Shown: piece by piece, positions 50,406-58,372 of the stretch
How the letters are laid out: the number at the start of each line of letters is the position of its first letter
Position numbering within the stretch: position 1 is the first letter of the stretch
NCBI GenBank assembly: GCA_007694945.1
Contig: REER01000077.1
Span: 62,001 to 126,000, forward strand
DNA from: Paracoccaceae bacterium
GTDB lineage: Bacteria > Pseudomonadota > Alphaproteobacteria > Rhodobacterales > Rhodobacteraceae
DNA length: 64,000 nt
Reading direction: 5' to 3'
Program-made: the position numbers and the translations under genes
The notes under the pieces: generated by a model
The model's input: the letters and a program-made list of their open reading frames with translations, nothing else
The model's database searches: none
Told to the model about the DNA's origin: nothing

Positions 50406-51227
50406 TCAGCATTCCGCCTCAAACCCGTCGATGATCGCAATCGCGTCATCGGCGGTTTCGGCATAATGGAACAAGTTCAGATCCTCCGGGCTTATGGTGC
50501 CTGCCTCGGCCAGTGCTTCCCAGTTGATGATCCTGGTCCAGAAATCACGCCCGAACAGGATGAAGGGCATCTTGTGCATCCGGTCGGTCTGGATCAACGT
50601 CAGCGTCTCGAAAAGTTCGTCCATTGTGCCGAAGCCGCCTGGAAAGACCGTGATCGCCTTGGCGCGCATCAGGAAATGCATCTTGCGGATGGCGAAATAG
50701 TGAAAGTTGAAGCACAGATCGGGTGTGACATAGTCATTCGGAGCCTGCTCATGCGGCAGCACGATATTAAGGCCGATGGAAATCCCGCCTGCCTCCTTCG
50801 CACCCAGATTACCCGCCTCCATCACGCCTGGCCCGCCGCCTGTCACGATCACATCCTCGCGCCCGTAGCTCTGGACCGAGCGCAGGGTCATCGCGTGGGC
50901 AAACTCGCGCGCGACTTGATAGAAGCGTGCAAGGTCTTTCATCATTGGCGTGCGCGGGGGGCTGGGGTCGTCGGGGCGGCGAATGCGCGCGCCACCGAAC
51001 ATGACAATGGTGGACTGGATGCCGCGCTCGTTCATCAGCAGGTCGGGCTTGAGCAGCTCCAGTTGCAGCCGTACCGGGCGCAGCTCGTCGCGCAGCATGA
51101 AATCGCCATCGGCAAAGGCCAGACGATAGGCCGGATGGCGCGTCTGGGCGGTGTCCGGCGCCTCGTCCCAATGGCGGATATCTTCCTGTGCATCGGGGAA
51201 GGGCCGGAACTTGCTCTGGTCTTTCAT
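50406..51227 (-). CDS. LOG-family (TIGR00730) protein, long form
   Basis: The 273-residue protein has a Rossmann-type LOG domain: STIVMFGGARIRRP near residue 70, YGREDVIVTGGGPGVMEAGNLGA (about 120-140), MRAKAITVFPGGFGTMDELFETL with the PGGxGTxxE motif near 200. LOG enzymes cleave nucleoside monophosphates to free base and ribose-5-phosphate; some make cytokinins. The N-terminal 60-residue extension marks the longer subtype. ATG 51227 (MKDQSKFRPFPDAQ) is chosen by homology; the open frame extends further without similarity. It is divergent from dapD. A shorter LOG paralogue is at 61396. Confidence 0.88.
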   Translation of the reverse strand: MKDQSKFRPFPDAQEDIRHWDEAPDTAQTRHPAYRLAFADGDFMLRDELRPVRLQLELLKPDLLMNERGIQSTIVMFGGARIRRPDDPSPPRTPMMKDLARFYQVAREFAHAMTLRSVQSYGREDVIVTGGGPGVMEAGNLGAKEAGGISIGLNIVLPHEQAPNDYVTPDLCFNFHYFAIRKMHFLMRAKAITVFPGGFGTMDELFETLTLIQTDRMHKMPFILFGRDFWTRIINWEALAEAGTISPEDLNLFHYAETADDAIAIIDGFEAEC

Positions 51228-51315
51228 GCGGGGGGCGTCCTTGCGTGAATTGCAGTCTCTCGCGCCCGAGGCTATAGCGAGGGCCAACAGATGACCAGAG
51301 CCATGGAGCCCGCCA

Positions 51316-52146
51316 ATGACCGACACAGCCGCACTGGAGACTGCCATCGAGGCCGCATGGGAGGCGCGCGACAGCATCACGCCCGCAACGGGCGGCGCAA
51401 TGCGCGAGGCGATCGAGGCGACGCTCGAGGCGCTTGACTCGGGCGCGCTGCGCGTCGCCGAGCGGCAGGTTAATGGTGATTGGCATGTCAACCAGTGGGC
51501 CAAGAAGGCCGTTCTTCTAGGGTTTCGCCTTCATGACATGGAGAAGCACTCGGGCGGCCCGCAGGGCGGCCATTGGTGGGACAAGGTCGACAGCAAATTC
51601 GCGGACTGGAAAAAGAAGGACTGGAAGGCCGCCGGCTTTCGCGCCGTGCCCAACTGCGTGGTGCGCAAATCGGCCTATATCGCACCCGGTGTGGTGCTGA
51701 TGCCCAGCTTCGTAAATCTCGGCGCATATGTCGACAGCGGCACGATGGTCGATACCTGGGCCACGGTGGGGTCCTGCGCGCAGATCGGCAAAGGCGTGCA
51801 TCTCTCGGGCGGTGTAGGTATCGGCGGCGTGCTGGAGCCGATGCAGGCGGGGCCGACGATCATCGAGGACAACTGCTTCATCGGCGCGCGCTCGGAAGTC
51901 GTCGAGGGCTGCATCGTGCGCGAAGGCTCGGTACTGGGCATGGGCGTGTTCATCGGCAAATCCACCAAGATCGTGGATCGCGAGACCGGCAATGTCTCCT
52001 ATGGCGAGGTCCCGCCCTATTCGGTTGTGGTGTCGGGCTCGATGCCCTCGAAGAACGGCATCAATCTCTATTGCGCCGTGATCGTCAAACGCGTGGACGC
52101 GCAGACCCGTTCCAAGACCGGCATCAACGAGCTTCTGCGCGACTGA
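51316..52146 (+). CDS. dapD: Tetrahydrodipicolinate N-succinyltransferase
   Basis: Succinylates tetrahydrodipicolinate in the lysine/diaminopimelate pathway. The 276-residue protein shows an N-terminal helical domain ([19 protein letters not shown]), [15 protein letters not shown] near residue 60, and a left-handed beta helix of hexapeptide repeats from about 110 ([57 protein letters not shown]). Its end, [10 protein letters not shown], is standard. The stop codon is followed by a stop-linked element and tandem hairpins. Confidence 0.96.
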   Translation: MTDTAALETAIEAAWEARDSITPATGGAMREAIEATLEALDSGALRVAERQVNGDWHVNQWAKKAVLLGFRLHDMEKHSGGPQGGHWWDKVDSKFADWKKKDWKAAGFRAVPNCVVRKSAYIAPGVVLMPSFVNLGAYVDSGTMVDTWATVGSCAQIGKGVHLSGGVGIGGVLEPMQAGPTIIEDNCFIGARSEVVEGCIVREGSVLGMGVFIGKSTKIVDRETGNVSYGEVPPYSVVVSGSMPSKNGINLYCAVIVKRVDAQTRSKTGINELLRD

Positions 52147-52175
52147 GCCTTTATCTTGCCGTGAAATACTCACGG
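52147..52175 (+). repeat. Stop-codon-linked intergenic element, copy G
   Basis: GCCTTTATCTTGCCGTGAAA and then TACTCACGG begin on the base after the dapD TGA, same orientation. As in copy F, CCGTGA pairs with TCACGG around AATAC. Hairpins follow at once. Confidence 0.75.
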
Positions 52176-52178
52176 GGT

Positions 52179-52239
52179 GTCTCAAGGGGGCACGCCCCCT
52201 TGAGACAGAGAGTTTGAGGGATGTCAGTCCCTCAAACTC
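52179..52239. terminator. Tandem 12-bp hairpins between convergent dapD and the Sua5 gene
   Basis: GTCTCAAGGGGG-CACG-CCCCCTTGAGAC (52179-52206) is followed by GAGTTTGAGGGA-TGTCAG-TCCCTCAAACTC (52210-52239). Both stems are perfect. The second ends 4 bp from the Sua5 stop codon. Together they can separate the converging transcripts. Confidence 0.65.
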
Positions 52240-52243
52240 CCTC

Positions 52244-53209
52244 TCAGGTCAGCCGCGGCGCAGCGGCCCGGCGCAACCGGTCATTGATTGCCACCCCCAG
52301 CCCAACCTCCGGCACAGGCGCCACGGCAATCGGCCTTCCCATGGCGTCAGCGGCATGCAGCACTGCAAAGAGCCGCGCCGCCGCCTCTTCCAGATCGCCT
52401 GCCTCGGAGAGCGTCAGCTCCGCCCCAGCGCAGCCTGGCCCGAAGCCGATCCAGACCTCGCCCGGCGCTGGCTCGTGCGCCCCGAGCCGCAGCGCCGCGC
52501 GCGGGGCGTAATGCGAGGCAAGCTGCCCCGGCGCCGTCACCCTGTCATCTGTAACCCGCGCCGCAGGCGCGGCCCCCAGAACGCGCGCGAGCGCCTCCTC
52601 GCTGACCCCTCCCGCGCGCAACAGCACCGCGCGCCTGTTCTCAAACCCGAGGATTGTCGACTCCACTCCCACCGGGCAGGGCCCGCCATCGAGCACGGCT
52701 GCAATCCGTCCACCCAGGCCCTCAAGCACATGCCGCGCTTCGGTCGGGCTGATCCGCCCCGAGGGATTGGCCGACGGCGCGGCCAGCGGCCCGCCAAACT
52801 CGGCAAGCACCGCTTGCGCCAACGGATGCGCGGGGACGCGCAGCGCGACTGTGGGCAGGCCTGCTGTCACCGCCTCGGCCAGACCATGGCCCGTCCGCAA
52901 GGGGGCGACGAGCGTGAGCGGGCCGGGCCAGAAGGCGCGGGCGCAAGCCCGCGCTTCATCGGAAAGATCCGCCAATTCCTCAACGGCCTCGAGCGAGGGC
53001 AGATGCACAATCAGCGGGTTATGCGCGGGCCGCCCCTTGGCCGCAAAGATCGCAGCCACTGCCGCCGTGTTCCGGGCATCCCCGGCCAGCCCGTAGACTG
53101 TCTCTGTCGGCAGCGCGACCAGTGCACCGTCGCGCAACAGCGCGCAGGCGCGCGCCACCCCTCGGGCATCGGGGTGCAGCTCTTCGGTGGCAATGGGCGC
53201 GACATGCAT
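52244..53209 (-). CDS. L-threonylcarbamoyladenylate synthase (Sua5 type)
   Basis: First step of the universal t6A37 tRNA modification: ATP, threonine and bicarbonate give threonylcarbamoyl-AMP. At 321 residues it has the YrdC/TsaC domain (ALVALPTETVYGLAGDARN near residue 30, KGRPAHNPLIVHL, FWPGPLTLV, PLAAPSANPSGRISPTEA) and the extra C-terminal Sua5 domain (ASHYAPRAALRL). Convergent with dapD; a 124-bp gap separates its start from the divergent acyl-CoA dehydrogenase gene. Confidence 0.94.
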   Translation of the reverse strand: MHVAPIATEELHPDARGVARACALLRDGALVALPTETVYGLAGDARNTAAVAAIFAAKGRPAHNPLIVHLPSLEAVEELADLSDEARACARAFWPGPLTLVAPLRTGHGLAEAVTAGLPTVALRVPAHPLAQAVLAEFGGPLAAPSANPSGRISPTEARHVLEGLGGRIAAVLDGGPCPVGVESTILGFENRRAVLLRAGGVSEEALARVLGAAPAARVTDDRVTAPGQLASHYAPRAALRLGAHEPAPGEVWIGFGPGCAGAELTLSEAGDLEEAAARLFAVLHAADAMGRPIAVAPVPEVGLGVAINDRLRRAAAPRLT

Positions 53210-53333
53210 CGGGTGACGTGGCGTTTCAGTTCAGATATGCGCCCCGAGGCTTTATGACGGAGGCTGGACTTGCCATAGGCGCTTGCGCTGATCTTGCCAA
53301 GTCCTGCCCGATACAACCTCACGGAGCTCCGCC

Positions 53334-55040
53334 ATGCCCTATCGCGCGCCCCTCACCGATTTCAGCTTCCTGCTCGATCAGATCGTCGATTTCGACAAGG
53401 TTCGCGCGACTGAGCGCTTTGCCGAGGCCACGCCCGAGACCACCGATGCGATCCTGACTGAAGCCGCACGGCTCTGCGAAGAGGTCATGGCCCCGCTCAA
53501 CCGCACAGGCGATCTGCACCCGGCGAGATTGGAGAACGGGGTGGTACGGACCCCACCGGGCTTTGCCGAGGGCCATCGCGCCATTGCCGAGGGCGGCTGG
53601 CTGGGCATCGCCGCGGCGCCCGAGTATGGCGGCATGGGACTGCCGCAGACACTCGCCAGCGCGGTCAACGACATGATGTCGGCGGCCTGCCTAGCTTTGC
53701 AGGTCAACCCCTTGCTGTCGCTGGGGCAGATCGAGGCGCTGGAGCATCATGCCAGTGACGAGATCAAGGCGCTCTATCTGCCCAAGCTGATTTCTGGCGA
53801 ATGGACCGGCACGATGAACCTGACCGAACCTGAAGCTGGCTCTGATGTGGGGGCGCTGCGGACCAAGGCCGAGCCCAATCAGGACGGCAGCTATGCGATC
53901 ACGGGGCAGAAGATCTACATCACATGGGGGGACCATGATTTCGGCGGCAATGTCTGCCATCTGGTGCTCGCGCGCCTGCCCGACGGAGCACCGGGCACCA
54001 AGGGGATCAGCCTCTTCATGGTGCCCAAGCTGCTGCCAGATGCGAATGGCAATCCGGGCGAGCGGAATGCGCTGCGCGTGGTCTCGCTCGAGCACAAGCT
54101 GGGCCTGCATGGCTCGCCCACGGCGGTAATGGCATATGACCGCGCCACAGGCTGGCTTGTCGGCGAGGAACATGGCGGCATGGCGGCGATGTTCACCATG
54201 ATGAATAATGCCCGCGTCGGTGTGGGAGTGCAGGGTATCGGCATTGCCGAAGGTGCCTATCAGCACGCGCTGCATTACGCGCAGGAACGTCGACAGGGCC
54301 GCACGCCGTGCTCGGCCAAGGGCGCGATCATCGAACATGTCGATGTGCGCCGGATGCTGGCGGTCATGAAAGCCGAGATTTTCGCAATCCGGGCCATCGC
54401 GCTGGCCAATTCGGTCGCAATCGACATGGCCACAGCCACCGGCTCGGAGGACTGGGCCGCGCGGGCAGCATTCTTGACTCCGATCACCAAGGCCCATGGC
54501 ACGGATATCGGCATCGAAGTGGCAAATCTGGGCATCCAGATCCATGGCGGGATGGGCTTTGTCGAGGAAACGGGTGCCGCGCAATATCTGCGAGATGTCC
54601 GAGTGACGGCGATCTATGAGGGCACCAATGGCATTCAGGCCATGGATCTGGTCGCGCGCAAGATGATGGACAGCGGAGAGGCCGCCTTCCGCCTGTTGCA
54701 GGAGATCGAAGACTGCGCAGAGGCCGCCCGCGCCGTGCTGCCCGATCTGGCCGAAGAGGTCTGGCAGGCCGCCGAATCACTGCGCGAGACTACCGAATGG
54801 CTTCTGGCCCAGGAGCTTAATGAGCGTTTTGCAGGTGCGACCGCCTATCTGCGCGCCTTCGCCCGCGTTCTGGGGTCTCATTACCACCTGAAAGCTGCGC
54901 TGACCGAGGATGGCGCGCGCCGGGCTCTTGCGCGCGTGTTCATATTCCGTATTCTGCCCGAGCATGTCGGGCTCCTGGCACAAGCACGCGCCGGGGCCGA
55001 TTGTCTCTATGCCCTTTCGGATGATGATCTCGCAGCATGA
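53334..55040 (+). CDS. Acyl-CoA dehydrogenase, long FadE/DmdC-like type (second copy)
   Basis: The 568-residue FAD enzyme has the same architecture as the one at 5683: [57 protein letters not shown], and the catalytic Glu in AIYEGTNGIQAMDLVARKM near residue 427, followed by a helical C-terminal domain. The two are paralogues and probably act on different acyl-CoAs. It overlaps the MBL gene by ATGA and heads an operon running through to the lipoprotein and oxidase subunit genes. Confidence 0.92.
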   Translation: MPYRAPLTDFSFLLDQIVDFDKVRATERFAEATPETTDAILTEAARLCEEVMAPLNRTGDLHPARLENGVVRTPPGFAEGHRAIAEGGWLGIAAAPEYGGMGLPQTLASAVNDMMSAACLALQVNPLLSLGQIEALEHHASDEIKALYLPKLISGEWTGTMNLTEPEAGSDVGALRTKAEPNQDGSYAITGQKIYITWGDHDFGGNVCHLVLARLPDGAPGTKGISLFMVPKLLPDANGNPGERNALRVVSLEHKLGLHGSPTAVMAYDRATGWLVGEEHGGMAAMFTMMNNARVGVGVQGIGIAEGAYQHALHYAQERRQGRTPCSAKGAIIEHVDVRRMLAVMKAEIFAIRAIALANSVAIDMATATGSEDWAARAAFLTPITKAHGTDIGIEVANLGIQIHGGMGFVEETGAAQYLRDVRVTAIYEGTNGIQAMDLVARKMMDSGEAAFRLLQEIEDCAEAARAVLPDLAEEVWQAAESLRETTEWLLAQELNERFAGATAYLRAFARVLGSHYHLKAALTEDGARRALARVFIFRILPEHVGLLAQARAGADCLYALSDDDLAA

Positions 55041-56077
55041 TGGACGGCTCTGACGCAGCAGGCATTCGCCACCCCTTCTCGGACGCGCCCGAGGAGGGCT
55101 GCGTCACGCGTATCGCCAAAGGTGTGTTCTGGGCGCGGCTGCCGCTGCCGATGGCGCTTGATCATGTCAATGTCTACATCCTTGACGAGGGCGATAGCTG
55201 GACCGTCTTCGACACTGGCGTCGACACCACCCGCGCTCGCGGCATCTGGGTCAAACTGTTGGCGGGGCCGTTGCGCGGCAAGCAGGTCCGCCGAGTAATT
55301 GCAAGCCACCATCACCCAGACCATATCGGGCTTGCGGGCTGGTTTCAGGCCGGGGGTGCCGAGCTTGTGACGACGCGTACCGCCTGGCTCTTTGCGCGGA
55401 TGCTGACACTCGATGCGCAAGCCACACCGCCACCCGAGATGCTCACCTTCTGGCGCCGTGCGGGCATGCCATCCGAGATGATCGAGACCCGCACCAAGGA
55501 GCGTCCGTTCAATTTCTGCGACACGGTCGCGCCCCTGCCGCTGGGCTATCGGGCGCTGCGCGAGGGCGATGTTCTGCATGCGGGGGGGCGAGATTGGGAT
55601 GTGCGCCTGGGTCAAGGCCACGCGCCCGACCAGATCACACTCTGGAGCCGCGACTGCAATCTGGTGCTGGGTGCGGATCAACTCTTGCCCAGTATCTCGC
55701 CCGTTCTGGGGGTCTATGCGACCGAACCCGAGGCCGATCCGGTGGCCGACTGGTTGGAGAGTTGTGCGCAACTGCAAGAACATGCGCGGTCGGATCATCT
55801 GGTGCTTCCGGGTCACAAACTGCCCTTTACCGGCCTTCCCCAGCGCCTCAGTCAGAAAATCGAGAACCATCTCGGCGCGCTCAAGCGGCTGGAGGCGCAT
55901 CTGTCCACACCGCGCGTGGCGAGTGAGTGCTTCGAGATGTTGTTCAAGCGCCGTGTGACCGAGGCCAGCTATGGCCTCGCACTGGCCGAGACAATCGCGC
56001 ATCTGAATCACCTGCACGCGCGTGGACGCGCGCGGCGCTGGCTGCGCGATGACGGGGTCTGGATTTGGCAGGCATGA
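55037..56077 (+). CDS. MBL-fold metallo-hydrolase
   Basis: The 346-residue protein has the metallo-beta-lactamase fold with metal motif SHHHPDHIGLAG near residue 88-98, preceded by HVNVYILDEGDSWTVFDTG, then GHAPDQITLWSRDCNLVLGADQLL (third His/Asp set) and PGHKLPFTG. A C-terminal winged-helix-like part (LEAHLSTPRVASECFEMLFKRRV) is as in the LACTB2/glyoxalase II-like hydrolases. It overlaps the acyl-CoA dehydrogenase (ATGA) upstream and the lipoprotein gene (ATGA) downstream. Thioester hydrolysis in acyl-CoA catabolism is plausible but unproven. Confidence 0.9.
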   Translation: MMDGSDAAGIRHPFSDAPEEGCVTRIAKGVFWARLPLPMALDHVNVYILDEGDSWTVFDTGVDTTRARGIWVKLLAGPLRGKQVRRVIASHHHPDHIGLAGWFQAGGAELVTTRTAWLFARMLTLDAQATPPPEMLTFWRRAGMPSEMIETRTKERPFNFCDTVAPLPLGYRALREGDVLHAGGRDWDVRLGQGHAPDQITLWSRDCNLVLGADQLLPSISPVLGVYATEPEADPVADWLESCAQLQEHARSDHLVLPGHKLPFTGLPQRLSQKIENHLGALKRLEAHLSTPRVASECFEMLFKRRVTEASYGLALAETIAHLNHLHARGRARRWLRDDGVWIWQA

Positions 56078-56697
56078 TACGCGCAAGCCGCGGCTTTGCC
56101 GCGGCGCTGTTGACGGTCTTTTCTGTCGCTTTGGCTGGCTGCGCAGCGCTGTTCATGGGGGTGGCTGGCAGTGATGGGCTGGGCTATGCCGGGGACGGGC
56201 CATCAAAATTGCGTATCGCCATCTATGAGCCGCGGCGCCCGCTTCTCGTGCCCCATGCGGCAATGGTGATACACGCGCCGGAGGGGCATCTGATCTATGA
56301 CCCTGCTGGCTGGACTCCCGATCCGCGCGGGCATCGCCGCGCAGATGTGACCTATTCGGTCACGCCCGAGATCGAGCGCGCGTTTCTTCTGCGCGAAGAG
56401 GCGCCGATGGCACTCGCGGTGCTGCGGTCGGTCGTGCAGCCCGAGTCGTGGGAGTTATACCTGTTCGAGACCGAGGTGAGCGACGAGGTCGCGAGCGAGG
56501 CTGCGCGCCTCGCCCGCGACCGTCCGGCGCTGCCGAAGACCGGCTGCGCCTTAGGGGTTTCGACGCTTCTGCGTCAATTGCCGGGCTATGAGGACATCAA
56601 CCCCTGCTGGTTGCCCTCCACGCTTCTGAGGGCCCTCAAGGGGCGCGACGATCTGACCTTGACCCAGACGCTTGTGCCCCTCGCGCAAGGGGGGTGA
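56074..56697 (+). CDS. Lipoprotein, candidate permuted papain-like hydrolase (paralogue 1)
   Basis: The 207-residue protein has a lipoprotein signal (MIRASRGFAAALLTVFSVAL then AGC, Cys at about 25). The mature part has VPHAAMVIHAPEGHLIYDPAGW near residues 60-80 and TGCALGVSTLLRQLPGYE near 165-180. Early His plus late Cys is the order of circularly permuted papain-like enzymes (LRAT/YiiX type), so a cysteine hydrolase or acyltransferase fold is possible (inference). The gene at 56923 is a clear paralogue with the same blocks. It overlaps the MBL gene by ATGA. Confidence 0.7.
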   Translation: MIRASRGFAAALLTVFSVALAGCAALFMGVAGSDGLGYAGDGPSKLRIAIYEPRRPLLVPHAAMVIHAPEGHLIYDPAGWTPDPRGHRRADVTYSVTPEIERAFLLREEAPMALAVLRSVVQPESWELYLFETEVSDEVASEAARLARDRPALPKTGCALGVSTLLRQLPGYEDINPCWLPSTLLRALKGRDDLTLTQTLVPLAQGG

Positions 56698-56751
56698 CAG
56701 CGGGCATGCGATCGGCTATCGACACAATATCAATGCGTTCAGGAGCGTCCC

Positions 56752-56886
56752 ATGGCTGAGTATGAACACGGAAAGATGGATATCACCGAGCAGGAGAAGA
56801 CTTTTGCCGGTTTCATTCGGTTCGTTATCTGGGGTATCGCGATTAGTATCGCTGTTCTGATCTTTCTGGCGCTGGTGAATGCCTGA
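56752..56886 (+). CDS. aa3-type cytochrome c oxidase subunit IV
   Basis: This 44-residue protein starts MAEYEHGKMDITEQEKTFAG and continues into one membrane helix (FVIWGIAISIAVLIFLALV). The acidic N-terminus with an 'MDITEQEKTF' block and single helix is the signature of the small fourth subunit of alphaproteobacterial aa3 oxidase. AGGAGCGTCCC lies before ATG 56752. It sits between two paralogous lipoprotein genes and far from other oxidase genes in this window. Confidence 0.9.
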   Translation: MAEYEHGKMDITEQEKTFAGFIRFVIWGIAISIAVLIFLALVNA

Positions 56887-56922
56887 GCCGCACGGCGCGC
56901 GCCGCTGATCCGGAGCCTTTTC

Positions 56923-57567
56923 ATGATCCCAAGGATGACGCGCCGCTTGATGGCGCTGTTGCTGCTGTTGTCGCTCGCGATCACCACGCTCTCTGCCTGT
57001 GGTGACAGGGGTGCGTGGGCCAGTGACGACGTTATCCAGGCCGCGCGCCATGTCCATGGCGGACAGCCCGAGTTGACTTTGGTCACGATCCTGCACCGCG
57101 AAACCCATCGCGGCGAACATACCGGCCTTTTTATAAACGGTCGTGAGCGTGTGATCTTCGACCCCGCAGGCAGCTGGCGGCTGCCGGATCACGCGCTGCG
57201 CGGCGATGTGGTCTTCGGCATGACCAAGGGCGCGGGACTGTCCTATTACATGACCCATGTCCGCGAGACGCATTACGCTGTCGTCCAGCGGGTGCCGGTC
57301 AGTGACGAGGTGGCCGAGCAGGCGCTGGCCCTTGCGCTGGAGACCGGATCGGTCAGCGCAGGGTTTTGCGCTGCCTCGACCTCGGGGGTGCTGCGGCAAT
57401 TGCCAGGCTTTGAGACTGTGCGCCGAACCTTCTTTCCCCAGACTCTGATGCGCAGTTTTGCCGAGATCCCGGGCGTGCAGACTCATGAGCTTCACCATAA
57501 TGACCCGGATGTGCAGCGCAAGGCTTGGCGCGTGCAGGAACCGTTAAGCACTGTCGCCGCGTTCTGA
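56923..57567 (+). CDS. Lipoprotein, candidate permuted papain-like hydrolase (paralogue 2)
   Basis: The 214-residue protein has a lipoprotein signal (RRLMALLLLLSLAITTLSAC; lipid-bearing Cys at about 26). Mature blocks are EHTGLFINGRERVIFDPAGS near residue 65-85, RGDVVFGMTKG, VPVSDEVAEQALALA and GFCAASTSGVLRQLPGFE near 145-162. These align with paralogue 1 at 56074 (YDPAGW, VSDEVASEAARLA, GCALGVSTLLRQLPGYE). The candidate catalytic pair is His in EHTG and Cys in GFCA, in permuted-papain order (inference). Likely periplasmic, anchored to a membrane. Confidence 0.72.
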   Translation: MIPRMTRRLMALLLLLSLAITTLSACGDRGAWASDDVIQAARHVHGGQPELTLVTILHRETHRGEHTGLFINGRERVIFDPAGSWRLPDHALRGDVVFGMTKGAGLSYYMTHVRETHYAVVQRVPVSDEVAEQALALALETGSVSAGFCAASTSGVLRQLPGFETVRRTFFPQTLMRSFAEIPGVQTHELHHNDPDVQRKAWRVQEPLSTVAAF

Positions 57568-57613
57568 ACGGGCGCCGCTTGCCTTCGCCCGCGCATTGGC
57601 GCAAGGGCAGAGC

Positions 57614-58264
57614 ATGAGCGATTTTACATATGCCCCGCCCGATGCCGCCCCGGTCATCCTGCACGAGGACCATGAGCTTGTCTTCGCGGACAAACCCTCT
57701 GGGCTGCTGTCGGTGCCGGGCAAGGGCGCGCATCTGGCCGATTGCATGATCGCGCGGTTGCGCGATGTCTTCCCTGAAATCCTGCTGGTGCACCGGCTCG
57801 ACCTCGACACCTCGGGGGTGATGGTCTTTGCGCGCACGCCCCATGCGCAGCGTCACCTCGGGTTGCAATTCGAGAAACGCCAGACCCGCAAATTCTATAT
57901 CGCCCGCGTGCAGGGCTGCCCCGAGGAACCCAGGGGCCAGGTTGACCTGCCACTCACCGTGGATTGGCCCAACCGCCCGCGCCAGATGGTCTGCCACGAG
58001 ACGGGCCGCCCCGCGCAGACCGATTGGCAGGTGATCCGCCGCGAAGCGACCGGCGCACGGATGAGGCTGATGCCGCTGACCGGGCGCAGCCATCAGTTGC
58101 GGGTGCATATGCTGGCCATCGGGCACCCGATCCTTGGCGACCCGCTTTATGCCAGTGGTGCGGCGCGGGCGCATCCGCGGTTGATGCTCCATGCCCAGAG
58201 CCTGCGCCTGCGCCACCCTGATGGCGGGCGCGGGCTGACCGTCAGCGCCCCGGTGCCGTTCTGA
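57614..58264 (+). CDS. RluA-family RNA pseudouridine synthase
   Basis: The 216-residue protein isomerises uridine in rRNA or tRNA. Motifs are HEDHELVFADKPSGLLSVPG (residues 22-41), the catalytic LVHRLDLDTSGVMVFAR with Asp near residue 66, KFYIARVQG and the C-terminal GRSHQLRVHMLAIGHPILGD. It lacks an S4 domain, as in the RluA and RluC/TruC-like short members; the exact target is unknown. ATG 57614 follows AAGGGCAGAGC. It is followed by the LexA box of uvrA. Confidence 0.92.
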   Translation: MSDFTYAPPDAAPVILHEDHELVFADKPSGLLSVPGKGAHLADCMIARLRDVFPEILLVHRLDLDTSGVMVFARTPHAQRHLGLQFEKRQTRKFYIARVQGCPEEPRGQVDLPLTVDWPNRPRQMVCHETGRPAQTDWQVIRREATGARMRLMPLTGRSHQLRVHMLAIGHPILGDPLYASGAARAHPRLMLHAQSLRLRHPDGGRGLTVSAPVPF

Positions 58265-58291
58265 CGCGCAGCATTCCGGCACTGCCGGTTT

Positions 58292-58306
58292 GTTCGTTAA
58301 ATGTTC
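58292..58306 (+). promoter_or_regulatory. LexA (SOS) box of uvrA
   Basis: GTTC-GTTAAAT-GTTC matches exactly the alphaproteobacterial LexA site GTTC-N7-GTTC. It lies 67 bp before the uvrA start codon. The next gene is a classic SOS target, which makes a chance match unlikely. Confidence 0.85.
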
Positions 58307-58372
58307 CTTCATTTCGCTTGGAGACTCAGGCGCGGCGGTCTATGTTGCTTATCACCAGCCTTGGGGGTGCGG

